A stretch of 64,000 bases of DNA from Iodobacter fluviatilis (GTDB taxonomy: Bacteria > Pseudomonadota > Gammaproteobacteria > Burkholderiales > Chitinibacteraceae), in assembly GCF_004194535.1 (NCBI RefSeq), contig NZ_CP025781.1:1-64000 (forward strand). Direction: 5' to 3'. The number at the start of each line of letters is the position of its first letter. The stretch's first letter is position 1. The notes beneath the pieces were generated by a model, which had not been told where the DNA came from, did no database searches, and saw only the letters and a list, made by a program, of their open reading frames with translations. This document shows, in pieces, positions 46,381-56,765 of the stretch. Made by a program: the position numbers and the translations under genes.

Positions 46381-46463
46381 ATATCCACTAAAGACACGCA
46401 AATCACGAGCAGACACTTGGGCTCCGACCGTGCATTTTCGTGTTCTTAGTGTTTTTTGTGGAT
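46381..46463. repeat. Second CACGAAAATCAC-type imperfect inverted repeat
   Basis: Left part ATATCCACTAAAGACACGCA and right part TTAGTGTTTTTTGTGGAT pair imperfectly. Same family as 43641-43723. It lies between the esterase and mtnN genes; the rest of 46335-46643 holds nothing gene-like. Confidence 0.5.
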
Positions 46464-46643
46464 GCTAACTAGGGGGCATAGCATCTATGGAATCACATAA
46501 ATTGCTAGTTCTAGCTAGTTTTAAGAAGTCTTTGTTATTAAAAAACAAAAAGTGATTATTTTATTTGGCATACGCTCCTATCTAAGGCATTATCCGCCAC
46601 CTTGCCACACACGCTCGTGGCACTCGCCTAGGCATACAAACTA

Positions 46644-47387
46644 ATGACAATTGGAATTATCGGCGCAATGGAGCCGGAAGTGGCTCATCTGATTGAGACA
46701 CTCGAAAACAGCCGCAAAGAAACCGTTGCGGGCATCGATTTTTATAGTGGCACCCTCGCCAAGCAACATGTGGTTATCACCCGCTCTGGCATTGGTAAAG
46801 TAGCTGCCAGCATCGCCACTACCTTATTAATTGCCAAATATCAGCCCAGAGCCGTTATCAACACCGGCTCTGCAGGTGGTTTTGTCGATCACTTAGAGAT
46901 TGGCGATATTGTGATTTCTTCTGAAGTGCGCCACCACGATGTAGACGTCACTGCTTTTGGCTATGAGATTGGCCAAATGGCGCAGCAACCGGCTGCCTTT
47001 ACACCCGATGCAGGCTTAGTTGCCGCAGCGCACCGTGCCGTTGCCAGCCTTGGCCAGGTCAAAGCGATTGAGGGCTTGATTTGCACCGGCGACAGTTTTA
47101 TTTGTGACAGCACCCGTACTGCGCAAATGCTAAAAAACTTCCCAACCATGGCCGCTTGCGAAATGGAAGCCGCCGCGATTGCTCAAGTTTGCCATCAGCA
47201 CACACTGCCTTTTGTGATTATTCGCTCGCTATCCGATAACGCGAATAACGATTCACCCCTCGATTTTGATCAATATCTAATTAAAGCCGGTTATCATTCT
47301 GCCTTAATGGTGATTGCTTTACTGAATGAGCTGGATAACGGCCATCAGTTGCAAAAAACCCAAGACACTGCCATCGCCCAGCTCTAA
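46644..47387 (+). CDS. mtnN: 5'-methylthioadenosine/S-adenosylhomocysteine nucleosidase
   Basis: 247 residues. Starts [15 protein letters not shown] with the typical catalytic Glu near residue 12, followed by [16 protein letters not shown] and [11 protein letters not shown], and the catalytic Asp in RSLSDNAN. It cleaves MTA and SAH to adenine and thioribose/homocysteine. Standard family length plus ~15 residues. Confidence 0.95.
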   Translation: MTIGIIGAMEPEVAHLIETLENSRKETVAGIDFYSGTLAKQHVVITRSGIGKVAASIATTLLIAKYQPRAVINTGSAGGFVDHLEIGDIVISSEVRHHDVDVTAFGYEIGQMAQQPAAFTPDAGLVAAAHRAVASLGQVKAIEGLICTGDSFICDSTRTAQMLKNFPTMAACEMEAAAIAQVCHQHTLPFVIIRSLSDNANNDSPLDFDQYLIKAGYHSALMVIALLNELDNGHQLQKTQDTAIAQL

Positions 47388-47455
47388 GCAATCACCTTCA
47401 GGTAGTGCTTAAAGGTTCCCCTTAAGCTCAAAACCTCCTACTCCCCAACTACACG

Positions 47456-47488
47456 GATTGTCTATTTACTTTTGTAACATAGACAATC
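47456..47488. repeat. 10-bp inverted repeat upstream of aspA
   Basis: GATTGTCTAT (47456-47465) and ATAGACAATC (47479-47488) are perfect inverted copies with a 13-base spacer, 164 bp before the aspA start. Without a T-run it looks like an operator rather than a terminator. Confidence 0.45.
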
Positions 47489-47651
47489 ATCTCCACGATC
47501 CACATCCAATAGCTAAATAGCCTGTTAATACCTAATACTGGCGGCAAAAATAATGCGTTTGACATTTAAAAACATTCACTAGAATGTTGCGCAATATCAC
47601 TTTGCCAAACTACCCCACTGCTATGATTATTTTTTGTGGGGGTAATATCTA

Positions 47652-49070
47652 ATGCAAAAATTTAGAATTGAGCACGATTTATTAGGCGAAAAAGCAGTCC
47701 CATTGAATGCCTACTATGGAATCCACACCCAACGCGCAATAGAAAACTTCCAAATATCGCAGAGTAAAATTAGCGATAACCCTATCATGGTCAAAGCACT
47801 CGCAAAAACAAAAAAAGCCTGCGCCTTAGCCAATGGTGAAATTGGCAGTATTGAACCCCAAATAGCCAAAGCTATTGTGCATGCCTGCGATGAAATCATT
47901 TCAAATAACCGCTGCTTAGATCAATTTCCGAGCGATGTATTTCAAGGTGGTGCAGGCACTTCTGTCAATATGAATGCCAATGAAGTGATTGCCAACTTAG
48001 CACTAGAGCTATTGGGCCACCCAAAAGGTGAATACCAAACCATTCACCCCAATGATCACGTTAATAAATGTCAATCAACCAATGATGCCTACCCAACTGC
48101 ATTTAGAGTTGCACTATATGAACATCTATTGATTTTAATGCAATATATGGAAAACCTTTCCAGCGCATTTATGCATAAATCAGTCGAATTTAAATCTGTA
48201 CTAAAAATGGGCCGCACCCAGCTGCAAGATGCCGTACCTATGTCACTAGGACAAGAGTTTCACGCCTTTTCCACCTTAATCAACGAAGATGTTCGCTTAA
48301 TTGGGCAAATCAAAAACCTGCTGCTGGAAGTTAATCTTGGCGCTACCGCTATTGGCACAGGTATCAACGCACCACAGAACTACGGCCCCCTCGCGGTCGA
48401 AAAATTATGTGAAGTCACGGGTCATGCATTTAAATCATCGGAAGATTTAATTGAAGCCACCTCGGATTGCGGCGCTTATGTCATGGTTTCTAGCGTACTT
48501 AAACGCACAGCCACCAAACTATCCATGATTTGCAATGATTTGCGGCTATTGTCTTCTGGCCCACGTGCAGGGCTTAAAGAAATTAATTTACCTGAATTAC
48601 AAGCAGGCTCCAGCATTATGCCCGCCAAAGTAAATCCAGTGATGCCGGAAGTGGTTAATCAAGTTTGCTTTAAAGTAATTGGTAATGATCTAACGATTAC
48701 TTTGGCAGCAGAGGCAGGGCAATTGCAGCTGAATGTAATGGAGCCTGTGATTGCCTCATCACTATTTGAATCCATCCATTTACTACAAAATGCCATGCTC
48801 GGATTAAAAGAGAAATGCATTGATGGCATTACCGCTAATATAGAAACATGCCGTAGAAATGTACTTAATAGCATTGGCATTGTCACCTTTCTTGACCCTA
48901 TTCTAGGCCATGAAAAATGCGATGAAATTGGTAAAATATGCGCGCAAACAGGTCAAACTGTGATGGAAGTTTGCTTGGAGAAAAAGCTACTCAATCAAGC
49001 TCAACTCAATGATATCTTCTCAAATGAAAATTTACTTAATCCACAGTATTTAGGTAAATGCTATATATAG
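47652..49070 (+). CDS. aspA: Aspartate ammonia-lyase
   Basis: 472 residues. The fumarase/aspartase superfamily signature [15 protein letters not shown] is present, as are [13 protein letters not shown] and the substrate-loop region NDAYPTA. It interconverts aspartate and fumarate plus ammonia, providing fumarate for anaerobic respiration. The start is ATG 47652, preceded by GGGGG. The ordering of motifs fits AspA rather than FumC ([13 protein letters not shown]). Confidence 0.92.
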   Translation: MQKFRIEHDLLGEKAVPLNAYYGIHTQRAIENFQISQSKISDNPIMVKALAKTKKACALANGEIGSIEPQIAKAIVHACDEIISNNRCLDQFPSDVFQGGAGTSVNMNANEVIANLALELLGHPKGEYQTIHPNDHVNKCQSTNDAYPTAFRVALYEHLLILMQYMENLSSAFMHKSVEFKSVLKMGRTQLQDAVPMSLGQEFHAFSTLINEDVRLIGQIKNLLLEVNLGATAIGTGINAPQNYGPLAVEKLCEVTGHAFKSSEDLIEATSDCGAYVMVSSVLKRTATKLSMICNDLRLLSSGPRAGLKEINLPELQAGSSIMPAKVNPVMPEVVNQVCFKVIGNDLTITLAAEAGQLQLNVMEPVIASSLFESIHLLQNAMLGLKEKCIDGITANIETCRRNVLNSIGIVTFLDPILGHEKCDEIGKICAQTGQTVMEVCLEKKLLNQAQLNDIFSNENLLNPQYLGKCYI

Positions 49071-49633
49071 GCGTAAGAGGAAAATAGCGCGGATCACAAT
49101 CCGCGCTAAAAAAGCAAACCACCTCACGCTCCCTCTTTTGCCAAAAAAGATCAGTGCAGCGCTGTCGCCAAGCATGAATCAACGCACAATTTATTTCGCC
49201 TCATACCACTTCCTTGCTAAGGAAGCACGGACAACTTGCGCGTTTCTGTATTTTCCACCAATTCCGCAGCCATTTATCGTGAAAAATCTGCCTTACGCCC
49301 ACCAATTAATCACTCGCGGCAACCGCTTGTGAGTTAAATCAACTAAAAAAATCAAAGCTAAAATATATTTCGCATACCAAGCCTATTTAGTACCCATAAA
49401 ACATCCCAAACCAGACAGACAGACATTTAAAAGCAAAATATAAATTACTGATAAACAATATTAGTTTAGCAGTAATTCATGAAGCACTTATAAAGGTGTA
49501 ACAATTAATCAAGATTAGCCACAATCTACGCAATATTAAGCAATTCTAATAAATTGTAATACTTGCGTTATTTACAATATGCAATACACTCAATTAAATT
49601 TAGGGCAGCCATTAAATACTTACTGGAGAATCC
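49071..49633. other. Long intergenic region with one hairpin
   Basis: A 10-bp perfect stem TAGCGCGGAT/ATCCGCGCTA (49085-49108) lies 15 bp past aspA; it has no T-run on the plus strand. The remainder is AT-rich with no convincing frame; the last ~250 bp probably hold the promoter of the PEP-CTERM gene. Confidence 0.5.
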
Positions 49634-50311
49634 ATGTCTATTTCCTTTATGATAAAAAGCATTGCGACTGCATTGAGTGTATTAATCCTAAGCAATATCG
49701 CACAAGCAAGTGTCTATTCAAATACGGCAGCGCAAGACTCTTCAGGCAATTTGGTTCTTATTCCAGGGCTAGGCAGTGATGGTGGTAGCTCAACAGCCAC
49801 AACGAGCTTTGGCCAGCACTTTATGGCCATAAGTGGAACACTGCAAAATTTTAATTTTTATGCTTCAGAAGGTGACCGTGGCTATATAAGCTTTGCAATT
49901 GCCGCATGGGATGGTCAAAAAGCGGTTGGGCCTGCACTTTATACCCGCTCAAGTTTTCTTTATGACGCGGGCTCTCAAGCACTAGGTGCAAGCGGGCTGA
50001 ATCTATCACTCACAGCAGGCAAGGAATATATCGCCTACTTAAGTACAGCGGCAATAGCATCACCTGCGGGCAACATCTGGATGAAAAGCGCCAACACCAA
50101 CGGTGGCTTAAGTGGCGGATTTGCCTCCATTAACTCTAACGGTGCAAACCCGCTGTCCCTTACACAGTCATGGGTAAACTCGGCAACAAACCTTAACTAC
50201 ACGGCCACTTTTACCACTGCAGTACCAGAACCTGAAACTTATGTATTACTTAGCCTAGGCTTAATTGCCCTATTAGCTCAGCAGCGTAAAAACTTTAAAT
50301 CAATACGCTAA
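49634..50311 (+). CDS. PEP-CTERM exported surface protein
   Basis: 225 residues. Signal peptide 1-26 (alanine at the cleavage site QASV). The body is Ser/Gly/Ala/Asn-rich, predicted beta. The C-terminus is a complete sorting signal: VPEPETYVLLSLGLIALLAQ followed by a basic end RKNF. Such proteins are processed by an exosortase (EpsH-type) and placed at the cell surface or in the extracellular matrix. The exosortase is not in this window. Confidence 0.88.
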   Translation: MSISFMIKSIATALSVLILSNIAQASVYSNTAAQDSSGNLVLIPGLGSDGGSSTATTSFGQHFMAISGTLQNFNFYASEGDRGYISFAIAAWDGQKAVGPALYTRSSFLYDAGSQALGASGLNLSLTAGKEYIAYLSTAAIASPAGNIWMKSANTNGGLSGGFASINSNGANPLSLTQSWVNSATNLNYTATFTTAVPEPETYVLLSLGLIALLAQQRKNFKSIR

Positions 50312-50326
50312 AGCGCTCGAAGCGCA

Positions 50327-50836
50327 TTACAAAATGTAAAAGTGCTGGATACCCAGTAAAACTAAAATGGCGTATGCCGCAGCAAGAATATCGTCGATCA
50401 TCACGCCAACACCACCTGGCACGCGTTGATCGAACCAACAAATAGGCCAAGGTTTAAAAATATCAAACAACCTAAATAAGGTAAAAGCGAGTAGCCAACC
50501 AAGAGGGTTAAGTGGCACAAACAGTAGCACCAGCCACATGGCAACAATTTCATCAATAACAATGCCACCAAAGTCATGGACACCCAAGGCTTTTCCAGTG
50601 ATATCACTAGCCCAGCAGCCCAGCAGGAAGACGAATAAGCAGATCCAAGCAATACTCAGTGGTGAGAAACACTGAATCAATACTGCATATAAAGGCAATG
50701 CTGCAAGCGTACCAAAAGTACCTGGCGCTTTTTTCGCCAAACCACTTCCAAAACCAAAAGCAATAAAATGCGCAGGATGCGCTACTAAAAACTGCCAATC
50801 AGGGCGAACCAGCGGTACTTGCGGATAATCATTCAT
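50327..50836 (-). CDS. pgpA: Phosphatidylglycerophosphatase A
   Basis: 169 residues with about four membrane helices. Motifs SGLAKKAPGTFGTLAALPL and GGIVIDEIVAMWLVLL are typical of PgpA. Dephosphorylates phosphatidylglycerol phosphate. It lies 35 bp downstream of thiL, as in many proteobacteria. Confidence 0.95.
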   Translation of the reverse strand: MNDYPQVPLVRPDWQFLVAHPAHFIAFGFGSGLAKKAPGTFGTLAALPLYAVLIQCFSPLSIAWICLFVFLLGCWASDITGKALGVHDFGGIVIDEIVAMWLVLLFVPLNPLGWLLAFTLFRLFDIFKPWPICWFDQRVPGGVGVMIDDILAAAYAILVLLGIQHFYIL

Positions 50837-50871
50837 AAAAAACTCAATCTAATCAGAACACTAATTTAAAA

Positions 50872-51822
50872 CTAGGCAAAATGATCAAAGCCATGAAACG
50901 TAACGGGCACAGGCTGCTTTGCAGCATTGAGTAGCGTTACATCACTCCCTTTGCCAATTTTCCCGACCTGCGTAAGTGGTAAATCAAGCTCGGCAGCCAG
51001 CGCAACAATAGCCGCGTGTTGATCAGCGGCAGCCGTAAAGCAGAGTTCGTAATCATCCCCTCCCGCCAAAAATGCCTCTTGCCGTAAATCCTGCGGCAAA
51101 CTTAGTAAATCAGGTGCAAAAGGCACAGCATCGAGCCAAACTTCCGCCCCACAAGCTGATTGCTCGCAAATATGTCGCAAGTCTGCCAGTAACCCATCTG
51201 AGATATCTAAAGCCGCCGAAGCAAGCCCGCGTAAGCGTAGCCCAAGTGCAAGACGCGGCGTAGGTAGATCAAGCCGTAGATCGCAACGTTTAGCAAGCGT
51301 ATCAGTCAGTGTTACTCGCCCTGTGCGGTGCATAACCGCAGCAGCAGCAGCGCCTAAGTAGCCAGATACCCAGACTTCATCCCCCAGCTTAGCGCCACTG
51401 CGTAATAAGGCCTGCCCGCGTGGCACCTTACCCGCAATTTGAATGGCGATGGTTAGTGGCCCACAAGTTGTATCACCACCAATTAAGGAGAGATCATATT
51501 CATCTGCCATTGCCAGCAAGCCACGGCTAAATGCAGCCAACCATGCTGTATCCATAGCGGGCATGGCAATTGATAACGTAAACCAACTGGGCTCTGCCCC
51601 CATCGCAGCTAGATCAGACAAATTAACCGCTAGTGCTTTGCGCCCTAGCCGCTCAGGATCTGCATCTTGAAAAAAATGCCGCCCAGCCACCAGCATATCG
51701 GCCGAAATGGCCAGTTGATCGCCAGCGGCTACAGAAACCAGTGCCGCGTCGTCCCCTACCCCCAGATCGGCATTTTTAGCGGGGCGTTTAAAATAATGAG
51801 CAATGAGATCGAATTCGTTCAA
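50872..51822 (-). CDS. thiL: Thiamine-monophosphate kinase
   Basis: 316 residues, normal length. N-terminal GVGDDAALV, AVNLSDLAAMGA and the phosphate-binding GLIGGDTT-like segment (LIGGDTTCG) are typical of the PurM-like ThiL fold; GGDDYELCF near the end matches too. Makes thiamine diphosphate from the monophosphate. Confidence 0.95.
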   Translation of the reverse strand: MNEFDLIAHYFKRPAKNADLGVGDDAALVSVAAGDQLAISADMLVAGRHFFQDADPERLGRKALAVNLSDLAAMGAEPSWFTLSIAMPAMDTAWLAAFSRGLLAMADEYDLSLIGGDTTCGPLTIAIQIAGKVPRGQALLRSGAKLGDEVWVSGYLGAAAAAVMHRTGRVTLTDTLAKRCDLRLDLPTPRLALGLRLRGLASAALDISDGLLADLRHICEQSACGAEVWLDAVPFAPDLLSLPQDLRQEAFLAGGDDYELCFTAAADQHAAIVALAAELDLPLTQVGKIGKGSDVTLLNAAKQPVPVTFHGFDHFA

Positions 51823-51886
51823 GGCGTTTCAAATCCACTTTGGAAGCGATGTTTGAGTATTCACACCCACCAACAACGCGCATAAA

Positions 51887-51911
51887 TAAAAAAGACGGGC
51901 TAAGCCCGCCT
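51887..51911 (-). terminator. Terminator after nusB
   Basis: On the minus strand GGCGGGC-TTA-GCCCGTC is followed by TTTTTT. Situated between nusB and thiL, it separates the rib-nusB unit from thiL-pgpA or attenuates between them. Confidence 0.75.
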
Positions 51912-51940
51912 TTCGATCACTCAACACATATAACAGCGGA

Positions 51941-52450
51941 TTAAGCGCGGCGCTTGGCGCGATTAGCCACAACTTCATCAGCACGAACAGACTCAGCCAG
52001 CTTATCTAACACGCCATTTACAAACTTATGGCCATCTAAGCCACCAAAAGTTTTAGCCAGCTCGATTGCTTCATTGATAATCACAGGATAAGGCGTTTCT
52101 GGCATGCATACAATTTCAAATGCAGCCACATACAATACCGCCGCCTCTACCACGCTGACTTCATCCATTGGGCGATCAAGGTGGGGTGACAGCGCAATTT
52201 GTAACGTTTTAATGTCTTTAATCACGCCAAATAAAATAGCCCGGAATAGGTTTTTATCTACACGTTTATAAAGCGCACTTTTCTCGCTTTGGCTTGACGC
52301 TTCGCTTTCCCATGTTACATCGCTTTTAGACAAAAATTCTTCAATATTGCCTGGGGTATCGGCAGCTAATAGCCATTGATACACACCTTGTACGGCAAAT
52401 TCACGGGAGAGGCGACGGGATGATTTTGGTTTTACTACATCAGAGGTCAT
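51941..52450 (-). CDS. nusB: Transcription antitermination factor NusB
   Basis: 169 residues. Begins with a basic stretch and [19 protein letters not shown], and contains [29 protein letters not shown], the standard NusB end. It binds BoxA in rRNA leader transcripts with NusE. Overlaps ribH by four bases. Confidence 0.95.
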   Translation of the reverse strand: MTSDVVKPKSSRRLSREFAVQGVYQWLLAADTPGNIEEFLSKSDVTWESEASSQSEKSALYKRVDKNLFRAILFGVIKDIKTLQIALSPHLDRPMDEVSVVEAAVLYVAAFEIVCMPETPYPVIINEAIELAKTFGGLDGHKFVNGVLDKLAESVRADEVVANRAKRRA

Positions 52451-52920
52451 GCTTGTAATGCCTTTAATAAATTCGCTGTTTCTACGGCGACACGTGCAGC
52501 GTCAGTGCCTTTTTCGAGCACACGCACTTCGGCTTGTTCGTCGTTTTCAGTGGTTAAAATGGCATTTGCCACAACAATGCCGTAATCAAGTCCGATACGG
52601 CTTACACCAGCGCCAGATTCATTGGCAACTAGCTCAAAATGATAAGTTTCTCCACGGATCACTGCGCCCAAAGCAATCAATGCATCAAAACGATCCGATT
52701 CAGCCATCGCAGCCAAAACCAAAGGGATTTCTAAAGCGCCAGGCACCGTAGTAATGAGCATATCTTGCTCTGCCACACCTAGGGCTTTAAGTTCGGCCAC
52801 GCAAGCATCGCGTAAACCTTCGCAAACTGGCGTATTAAATCGGCTCATCACAATACCAATACGTAAGCCATTGCCAGTCAAATTAGGCGCAATAAAAGGT
52901 ATGTTTGCAGCGATGCTCAT
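52447..52920 (-). CDS. ribH: 6,7-dimethyl-8-ribityllumazine synthase
   Basis: 157 residues. [19 protein letters not shown], the catalytic His region GETYHFELV and the C-terminal [19 protein letters not shown] are all standard. Forms lumazine from ribitylaminouracil and dihydroxybutanone phosphate. One base overlaps the upstream ribB/X gene stop. Confidence 0.96.
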   Translation of the reverse strand: MSIAANIPFIAPNLTGNGLRIGIVMSRFNTPVCEGLRDACVAELKALGVAEQDMLITTVPGALEIPLVLAAMAESDRFDALIALGAVIRGETYHFELVANESGAGVSRIGLDYGIVVANAILTTENDEQAEVRVLEKGTDAARVAVETANLLKALQA

Positions 52921-54026
52921 TATTTTTTTCCTTGAGGCAATTCAAATCCAGTAATTTCCAAACCAAAGCCCGTCATACTCGGGATGCGGCGCTCTGGCGA
53001 CAATAAACGCATTTTACCCACACCTAAGTCTTTTAGCATTTGTGCACCAATACCATAGGTACGCAAATCCCATTTCTTGCTTTCATTTAAGCCTAATTCT
53101 GGCAAGGCGCGGGCCAATAAATCACGGCCATCTTCGCTGCGATGCAGTAGCACCATCACCCCACAGCCCGCCTTGGCAATCGCCTCTAGCGACGATTTCA
53201 CATCCCAAGAATGACCGCTCTGACTTAAATCCATCCAGTCGATCACGGACAAAGGCTCGTGTACCCGCACCAAGGTTTCAACTTCTGGGCTAGGTGTGCC
53301 TTTAATTAAGGCTAAATGGCTGGCAGACGTTAGCTTATCGGTATAGACCGCCAGCTCAAAATCACCCGCAAAGGTGGTAATGGTGCGGCGACCTGCACAC
53401 TCCACTAAGGATTCTGTACGGCTGCGATAATGAATAAGGTCGGCGATAGTACCAATTTTTAGCTGATGCTGTTCAGCAAATACTAAAAGTTCAGGCAAAC
53501 GAGCCATGGTACCGTCGTCATTCATGATCTCGCAGATCACGCTGGCGGGTGTTACCCCTGCCAAAGCCGCCAGATCACACCCCGCCTCGGTATGCCCCGC
53601 CCTGACTAACACGCCGCCAGGTTGCGCCATAATTGGGAATACATGACCAGGCTGTACGATGTCACTCGGCTTTGCATCAAAGGCAATGGCTTTTTTAATG
53701 GTTAAAGCACGATCATGAGCAGAAATCCCCGTGGTCACGCCTTCGGCTGCTTCAATAGATGCCGTAAAATTAGTGCCAAAACTTGAGCCGTTAGCCCGCA
53801 CCATGGGCGCAAGACCTAGATAGGCACAGCGCTCAGCGTTTAAAGTCAGGCAAATCAAGCCTCGCCCGTGTTTAGCCATAAAATTAATCGCTTCAGGCGT
53901 TACAAAATCTGCCGCCAACACCAGATCCCCTTCATTTTCACGATCTTCTTCGTCAACCAGCACCACCATGCGCCCGGCGCGCATTTCTTCAATAATTTCC
54001 TGGACCGGAGAGATATTGACGCTCAT
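52920..54026 (-). CDS. ribB: 3,4-dihydroxy-2-butanone-4-phosphate synthase with degenerate RibA-like domain (RibBX)
   Basis: 368 residues. The RibB half (1-205) is intact: [30 protein letters not shown]. The second half resembles GTP cyclohydrolase II, but the zinc site that should read like GSLRCDCG is replaced by [17 protein letters not shown], so no metal cysteines remain. Such RibBX proteins are known in proteobacteria where the RibA domain lacks activity. First gene of the ribBX-ribH-nusB unit. Confidence 0.9.
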   Translation of the reverse strand: MSVNISPVQEIIEEMRAGRMVVLVDEEDRENEGDLVLAADFVTPEAINFMAKHGRGLICLTLNAERCAYLGLAPMVRANGSSFGTNFTASIEAAEGVTTGISAHDRALTIKKAIAFDAKPSDIVQPGHVFPIMAQPGGVLVRAGHTEAGCDLAALAGVTPASVICEIMNDDGTMARLPELLVFAEQHQLKIGTIADLIHYRSRTESLVECAGRRTITTFAGDFELAVYTDKLTSASHLALIKGTPSPEVETLVRVHEPLSVIDWMDLSQSGHSWDVKSSLEAIAKAGCGVMVLLHRSEDGRDLLARALPELGLNESKKWDLRTYGIGAQMLKDLGVGKMRLLSPERRIPSMTGFGLEITGFELPQGKK

Positions 54027-54171
54027 AACTTACCTTTAAAGATCACTAATTTCTGAATAAATGAATCCGGCGGTGCGCATCACGGCGCTTGGTTTAGGGC
54101 CAGACAATCTGCCATGCAAGCAACAAGCCTGCATTGTCCCAGATCAGCAGGGGATAGACCACCCTTTTGCC

Positions 54172-54338
54172 CTAGCAGCCTGTCGGACTTAGCATCAGTC
54201 AGCTGCAAAATCACCTGATCGGCCTATATTTCACCAGATTTTTGACCAATAACTCATATTGGCGCTGCAAATCCGGCTAAATCTGGTCTCGACCATGCGA
54301 TTTTTCGCTTCGGCCGTCTAAGTCCGACAGGCTGCTAG
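54172..54338. mobile_element. 167-bp MITE-like element with perfect 21-bp terminal inverted repeats
   Basis: The ends at 54172-54192 and 54318-54338 are perfect inverted copies (outer part CTAGCAGCCTGTCGGACT). The inside has no coding capacity. It sits at the 3' end of the riboflavin synthase remnant, whose last codons now read from the element. A partial copy is at 25400-25432. It would depend on a transposase encoded elsewhere. Confidence 0.85.
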
Positions 54339-54660
54339 TTTTTCTTCTAAGGCATCACGTACGGTATCGACGACGACTTGCGTGGCGCGCTCGATTTCTA
54401 CGTTGAAGATGCTGCCAACTGTCTTGCCTTCAAAAATCGTCATGCGGCGAGTTTCGGGGATCAGCCACACTTCAAACCAGCAATCTACTTTGCTAGTTTC
54501 GGACACCGTCAGGCTAGCGCCATCTAGCCTTTCGCAAAGATATAATCCCCACTTTGGGCACGCCAATTCTAAAGCAGCAGTTTTCCTGATCTTTACGAAT
54601 ATCTAACAGCGTTGCAGTAAAATCCACGTGATCCGCTCGGTTGAGCATACATGCCCATTC
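54339..54660 (-). pseudogene. ribE: Decayed riboflavin synthase (C-terminal part)
   Basis: One frame keeps LDGASLTVSETSKVDCWFEV, then WLIPETRRMTIF, VNVEIE-like FNVEIERATQVVVDTVRDAL, all typical of the second half of RibE. Upstream the matching residues (VDFTATLLDIRKDQENCC) are in another frame, so there is a frameshift near 54570. The N-terminal half and start are missing, and the 3' end is cut by the MITE-like element. Its place upstream of ribBX fits a former ribE-ribB-ribH operon. A working riboflavin synthase must be elsewhere. Confidence 0.65.
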
Positions 54661-54792
54661 AGCAACGCTATTTTCATTGCAAAACGCCAGTCAAAGCAGT
54701 GTTTATTGGGCATGAATGTTATGCTTATGCCCATTGGCAGAAAACTCATCGCTGTCCGTAAACTATTCACTCCCTCAACTTAAGGAAAACAA

Positions 54793-56463
54793 ATGGCTCA
54801 ATATGTTTTCAGCATGAATCGGGTCGGGAAAATTGTCCCGCCGAAGCGTCAAATTTTAAAAGATATCTCGCTGAGTTTTTTCCCCGGCGCCAAAATTGGT
54901 GTTTTAGGTTTAAATGGCTCGGGTAAATCGACCGTGCTTAAAATCATGGCCGGTATTGATAAAGATATCATTGGCGAAGCCACACCGATGCCGGGCCTAA
55001 ATATCGGCTATTTGCCGCAAGAGCCACAGCTTGATCCACTTAAAACAGTGCGCGAAGAAGTGGAATCGGGTCTTGGCGAAGTATTTGAAGCGCAAGCCAA
55101 GCTAGAAGCCGTTTACGTGGCCTATGCCGAGCCGGATGCTGATTTTGATGCGCTGGCCGAAGAACAAGCGCGTTTAGAGGCGATTATTTCGGCTAGCTCT
55201 GGCGACAATGCCGAGCTGCAATTAGAAATCGCCGGCGATGCGCTACGCCTGCCGCCTTGGGATGCCATCATTGGCAATCTGTCTGGTGGTGAAAAGCGCC
55301 GCGTGGCGCTGTGTAAACTGCTGCTTTCCAAGCCTGATATGTTGCTGCTTGATGAGCCAACCAATCACTTGGATGCGGAATCAGTCGATTGGCTAGAGCA
55401 ATTCCTTTGCCGCTTCCCAGGCACTGTGGTGGCCGTTACCCACGATCGCTACTTCTTAGATAACGCGGCCGAGTGGATTTTAGAGCTGGATCGTGGCCAC
55501 GGCATTCCTTGGAAAGGCAATTACTCGAGCTGGCTAGATCAAAAGCAAGCGCGTTTAAAAACGGAAGAAAACCAAGAATCTGCGCGCCAAAAAACCATTA
55601 AGAAAGAATTGGAATGGGTTCGTCAAAATCCTAAAGCGCGTCAAGCTAAATCCAAATCACGGATTGCCCGTTTTGAAGAACTGAATAGCCAAGATTATCA
55701 AAAGCAAAATGAAACACAGGAAATCTTTATTCCCGTGGCAGAGCGTTTAGGTAATGAAGTGATTGAATTCGAAAATGTAAGCAAAGCCTTTGGCGATCGC
55801 TTGCTGATTGATGATTTAAGCTTCCGCGTACCCCCAGGCGCAATTGTTGGGATTATCGGGCCAAACGGCGCGGGTAAATCCACGCTATTTAAAATGCTGG
55901 CTGGTTTAGAGCAGCCAGATAGCGGCACAGTAAAGATCGGCACGACCACTAAAATGGCTTATGTTGACCAAAACCGTGATTCGCTGGGCGATGGCAACAA
56001 ATCAGTATTTGAGGTGATTTCTGGCGGCCATGACATTCTGACCGTTGGCCGTTACGAAACATCCAGCCGCGCTTACATCGGCCGCTTTAACTTTAAGGGC
56101 GCAGATCAGGCAAAAATTGTCAGCCAATTATCCGGTGGTGAGCGTGGCCGCTTGCATCTGGCTAAAACGCTGATTTCTGGCGGCAATGTCTTGCTGCTGG
56201 ATGAGCCATCTAACGATCTGGATATCGAAACCCTGCGCGCGCTTGAAGATGCGCTGTTGGAATTCGCCGGTTGCGTACTGGTCATCTCGCACGATCGCTG
56301 GTTCTTGGATCGTATCGCTACGCACATCTTAGCGTGTGAAGGCGATTCAAAATGGCAGTTCTTTGACGGCAACTATCAAGAATACGAAGCCGATAAGAAA
56401 AAACGTTTGGGTGAAGAAGGCGCAAAACCAAAACGTATTCGTTACAAGCCTATTAGCCGTTAA
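54793..56463 (+). CDS. ettA: Energy-dependent translational throttle protein EttA (ABC-F)
   Basis: 556 residues, matching EttA. Two ABC domains with Walker A GLNGSGKST and GPNGAGKST, signatures LSGGEKRR and LSGGERGR, and Walker B/E in LLLDEPTNHLD and LLLDEPSNDLD. The EttA arm insertion and the linker with RQNPKARQAKSKSR are present. Binds the ribosomal E site and gates translation according to ATP/ADP. Followed by a clear terminator. Confidence 0.96.
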   Translation: MAQYVFSMNRVGKIVPPKRQILKDISLSFFPGAKIGVLGLNGSGKSTVLKIMAGIDKDIIGEATPMPGLNIGYLPQEPQLDPLKTVREEVESGLGEVFEAQAKLEAVYVAYAEPDADFDALAEEQARLEAIISASSGDNAELQLEIAGDALRLPPWDAIIGNLSGGEKRRVALCKLLLSKPDMLLLDEPTNHLDAESVDWLEQFLCRFPGTVVAVTHDRYFLDNAAEWILELDRGHGIPWKGNYSSWLDQKQARLKTEENQESARQKTIKKELEWVRQNPKARQAKSKSRIARFEELNSQDYQKQNETQEIFIPVAERLGNEVIEFENVSKAFGDRLLIDDLSFRVPPGAIVGIIGPNGAGKSTLFKMLAGLEQPDSGTVKIGTTTKMAYVDQNRDSLGDGNKSVFEVISGGHDILTVGRYETSSRAYIGRFNFKGADQAKIVSQLSGGERGRLHLAKTLISGGNVLLLDEPSNDLDIETLRALEDALLEFAGCVLVISHDRWFLDRIATHILACEGDSKWQFFDGNYQEYEADKKKRLGEEGAKPKRIRYKPISR

Positions 56464-56493
56464 TCTACACAATTTAGCTAGCGCTAACATATC

Positions 56494-56524
56494 AAACGGG
56501 AAGAGCGAATCTTCCCGTTTTTTT
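56494..56524 (+). terminator. Terminator of ettA
   Basis: AAACGGGAAGA pairs with TCTTCCCGTTT around a five-base loop and continues into a run of T. Confidence 0.88.
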
Positions 56525-56697
56525 ATAGCGATTTCCTAGCGAAGCCTAGGCTTAACTCTACCGTTCATACCATGCGTTATTGACTATTCGCCACATAATT
56601 TATACAATTGAGGGTTATTTGGTGTGGCCGCCAGTAAGGCGCAATATGATGCAGGGGCACCTCCCCCTCGCCACAAACCATCAAAAACAAGATATTT

Positions 56698-56727
56698 AAA
56701 AGCCCGCATTCAAGATGTGGGCTTTTT
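56698..56727 (+). terminator. Terminator-like hairpin upstream of the J-domain operon
   Basis: AAAAGCCCGCAT and ATGTGGGCTTTTT form a stem followed by T's, ending 39 bp before the J-domain gene start. It may end read-through from ettA or attenuate the operon. The stretch 56525-56697 shows no gene. Confidence 0.55.
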
Positions 56728-56765
56728 GCTTGGCATACCGATCACCTTACACCGAGGATAAAGCA

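Noticed and set aside
54027-54171. FMN riboswitch upstream of ribB
   Set aside because: None of the conserved RFN blocks could be found on the minus strand between the MITE and the ribB start.
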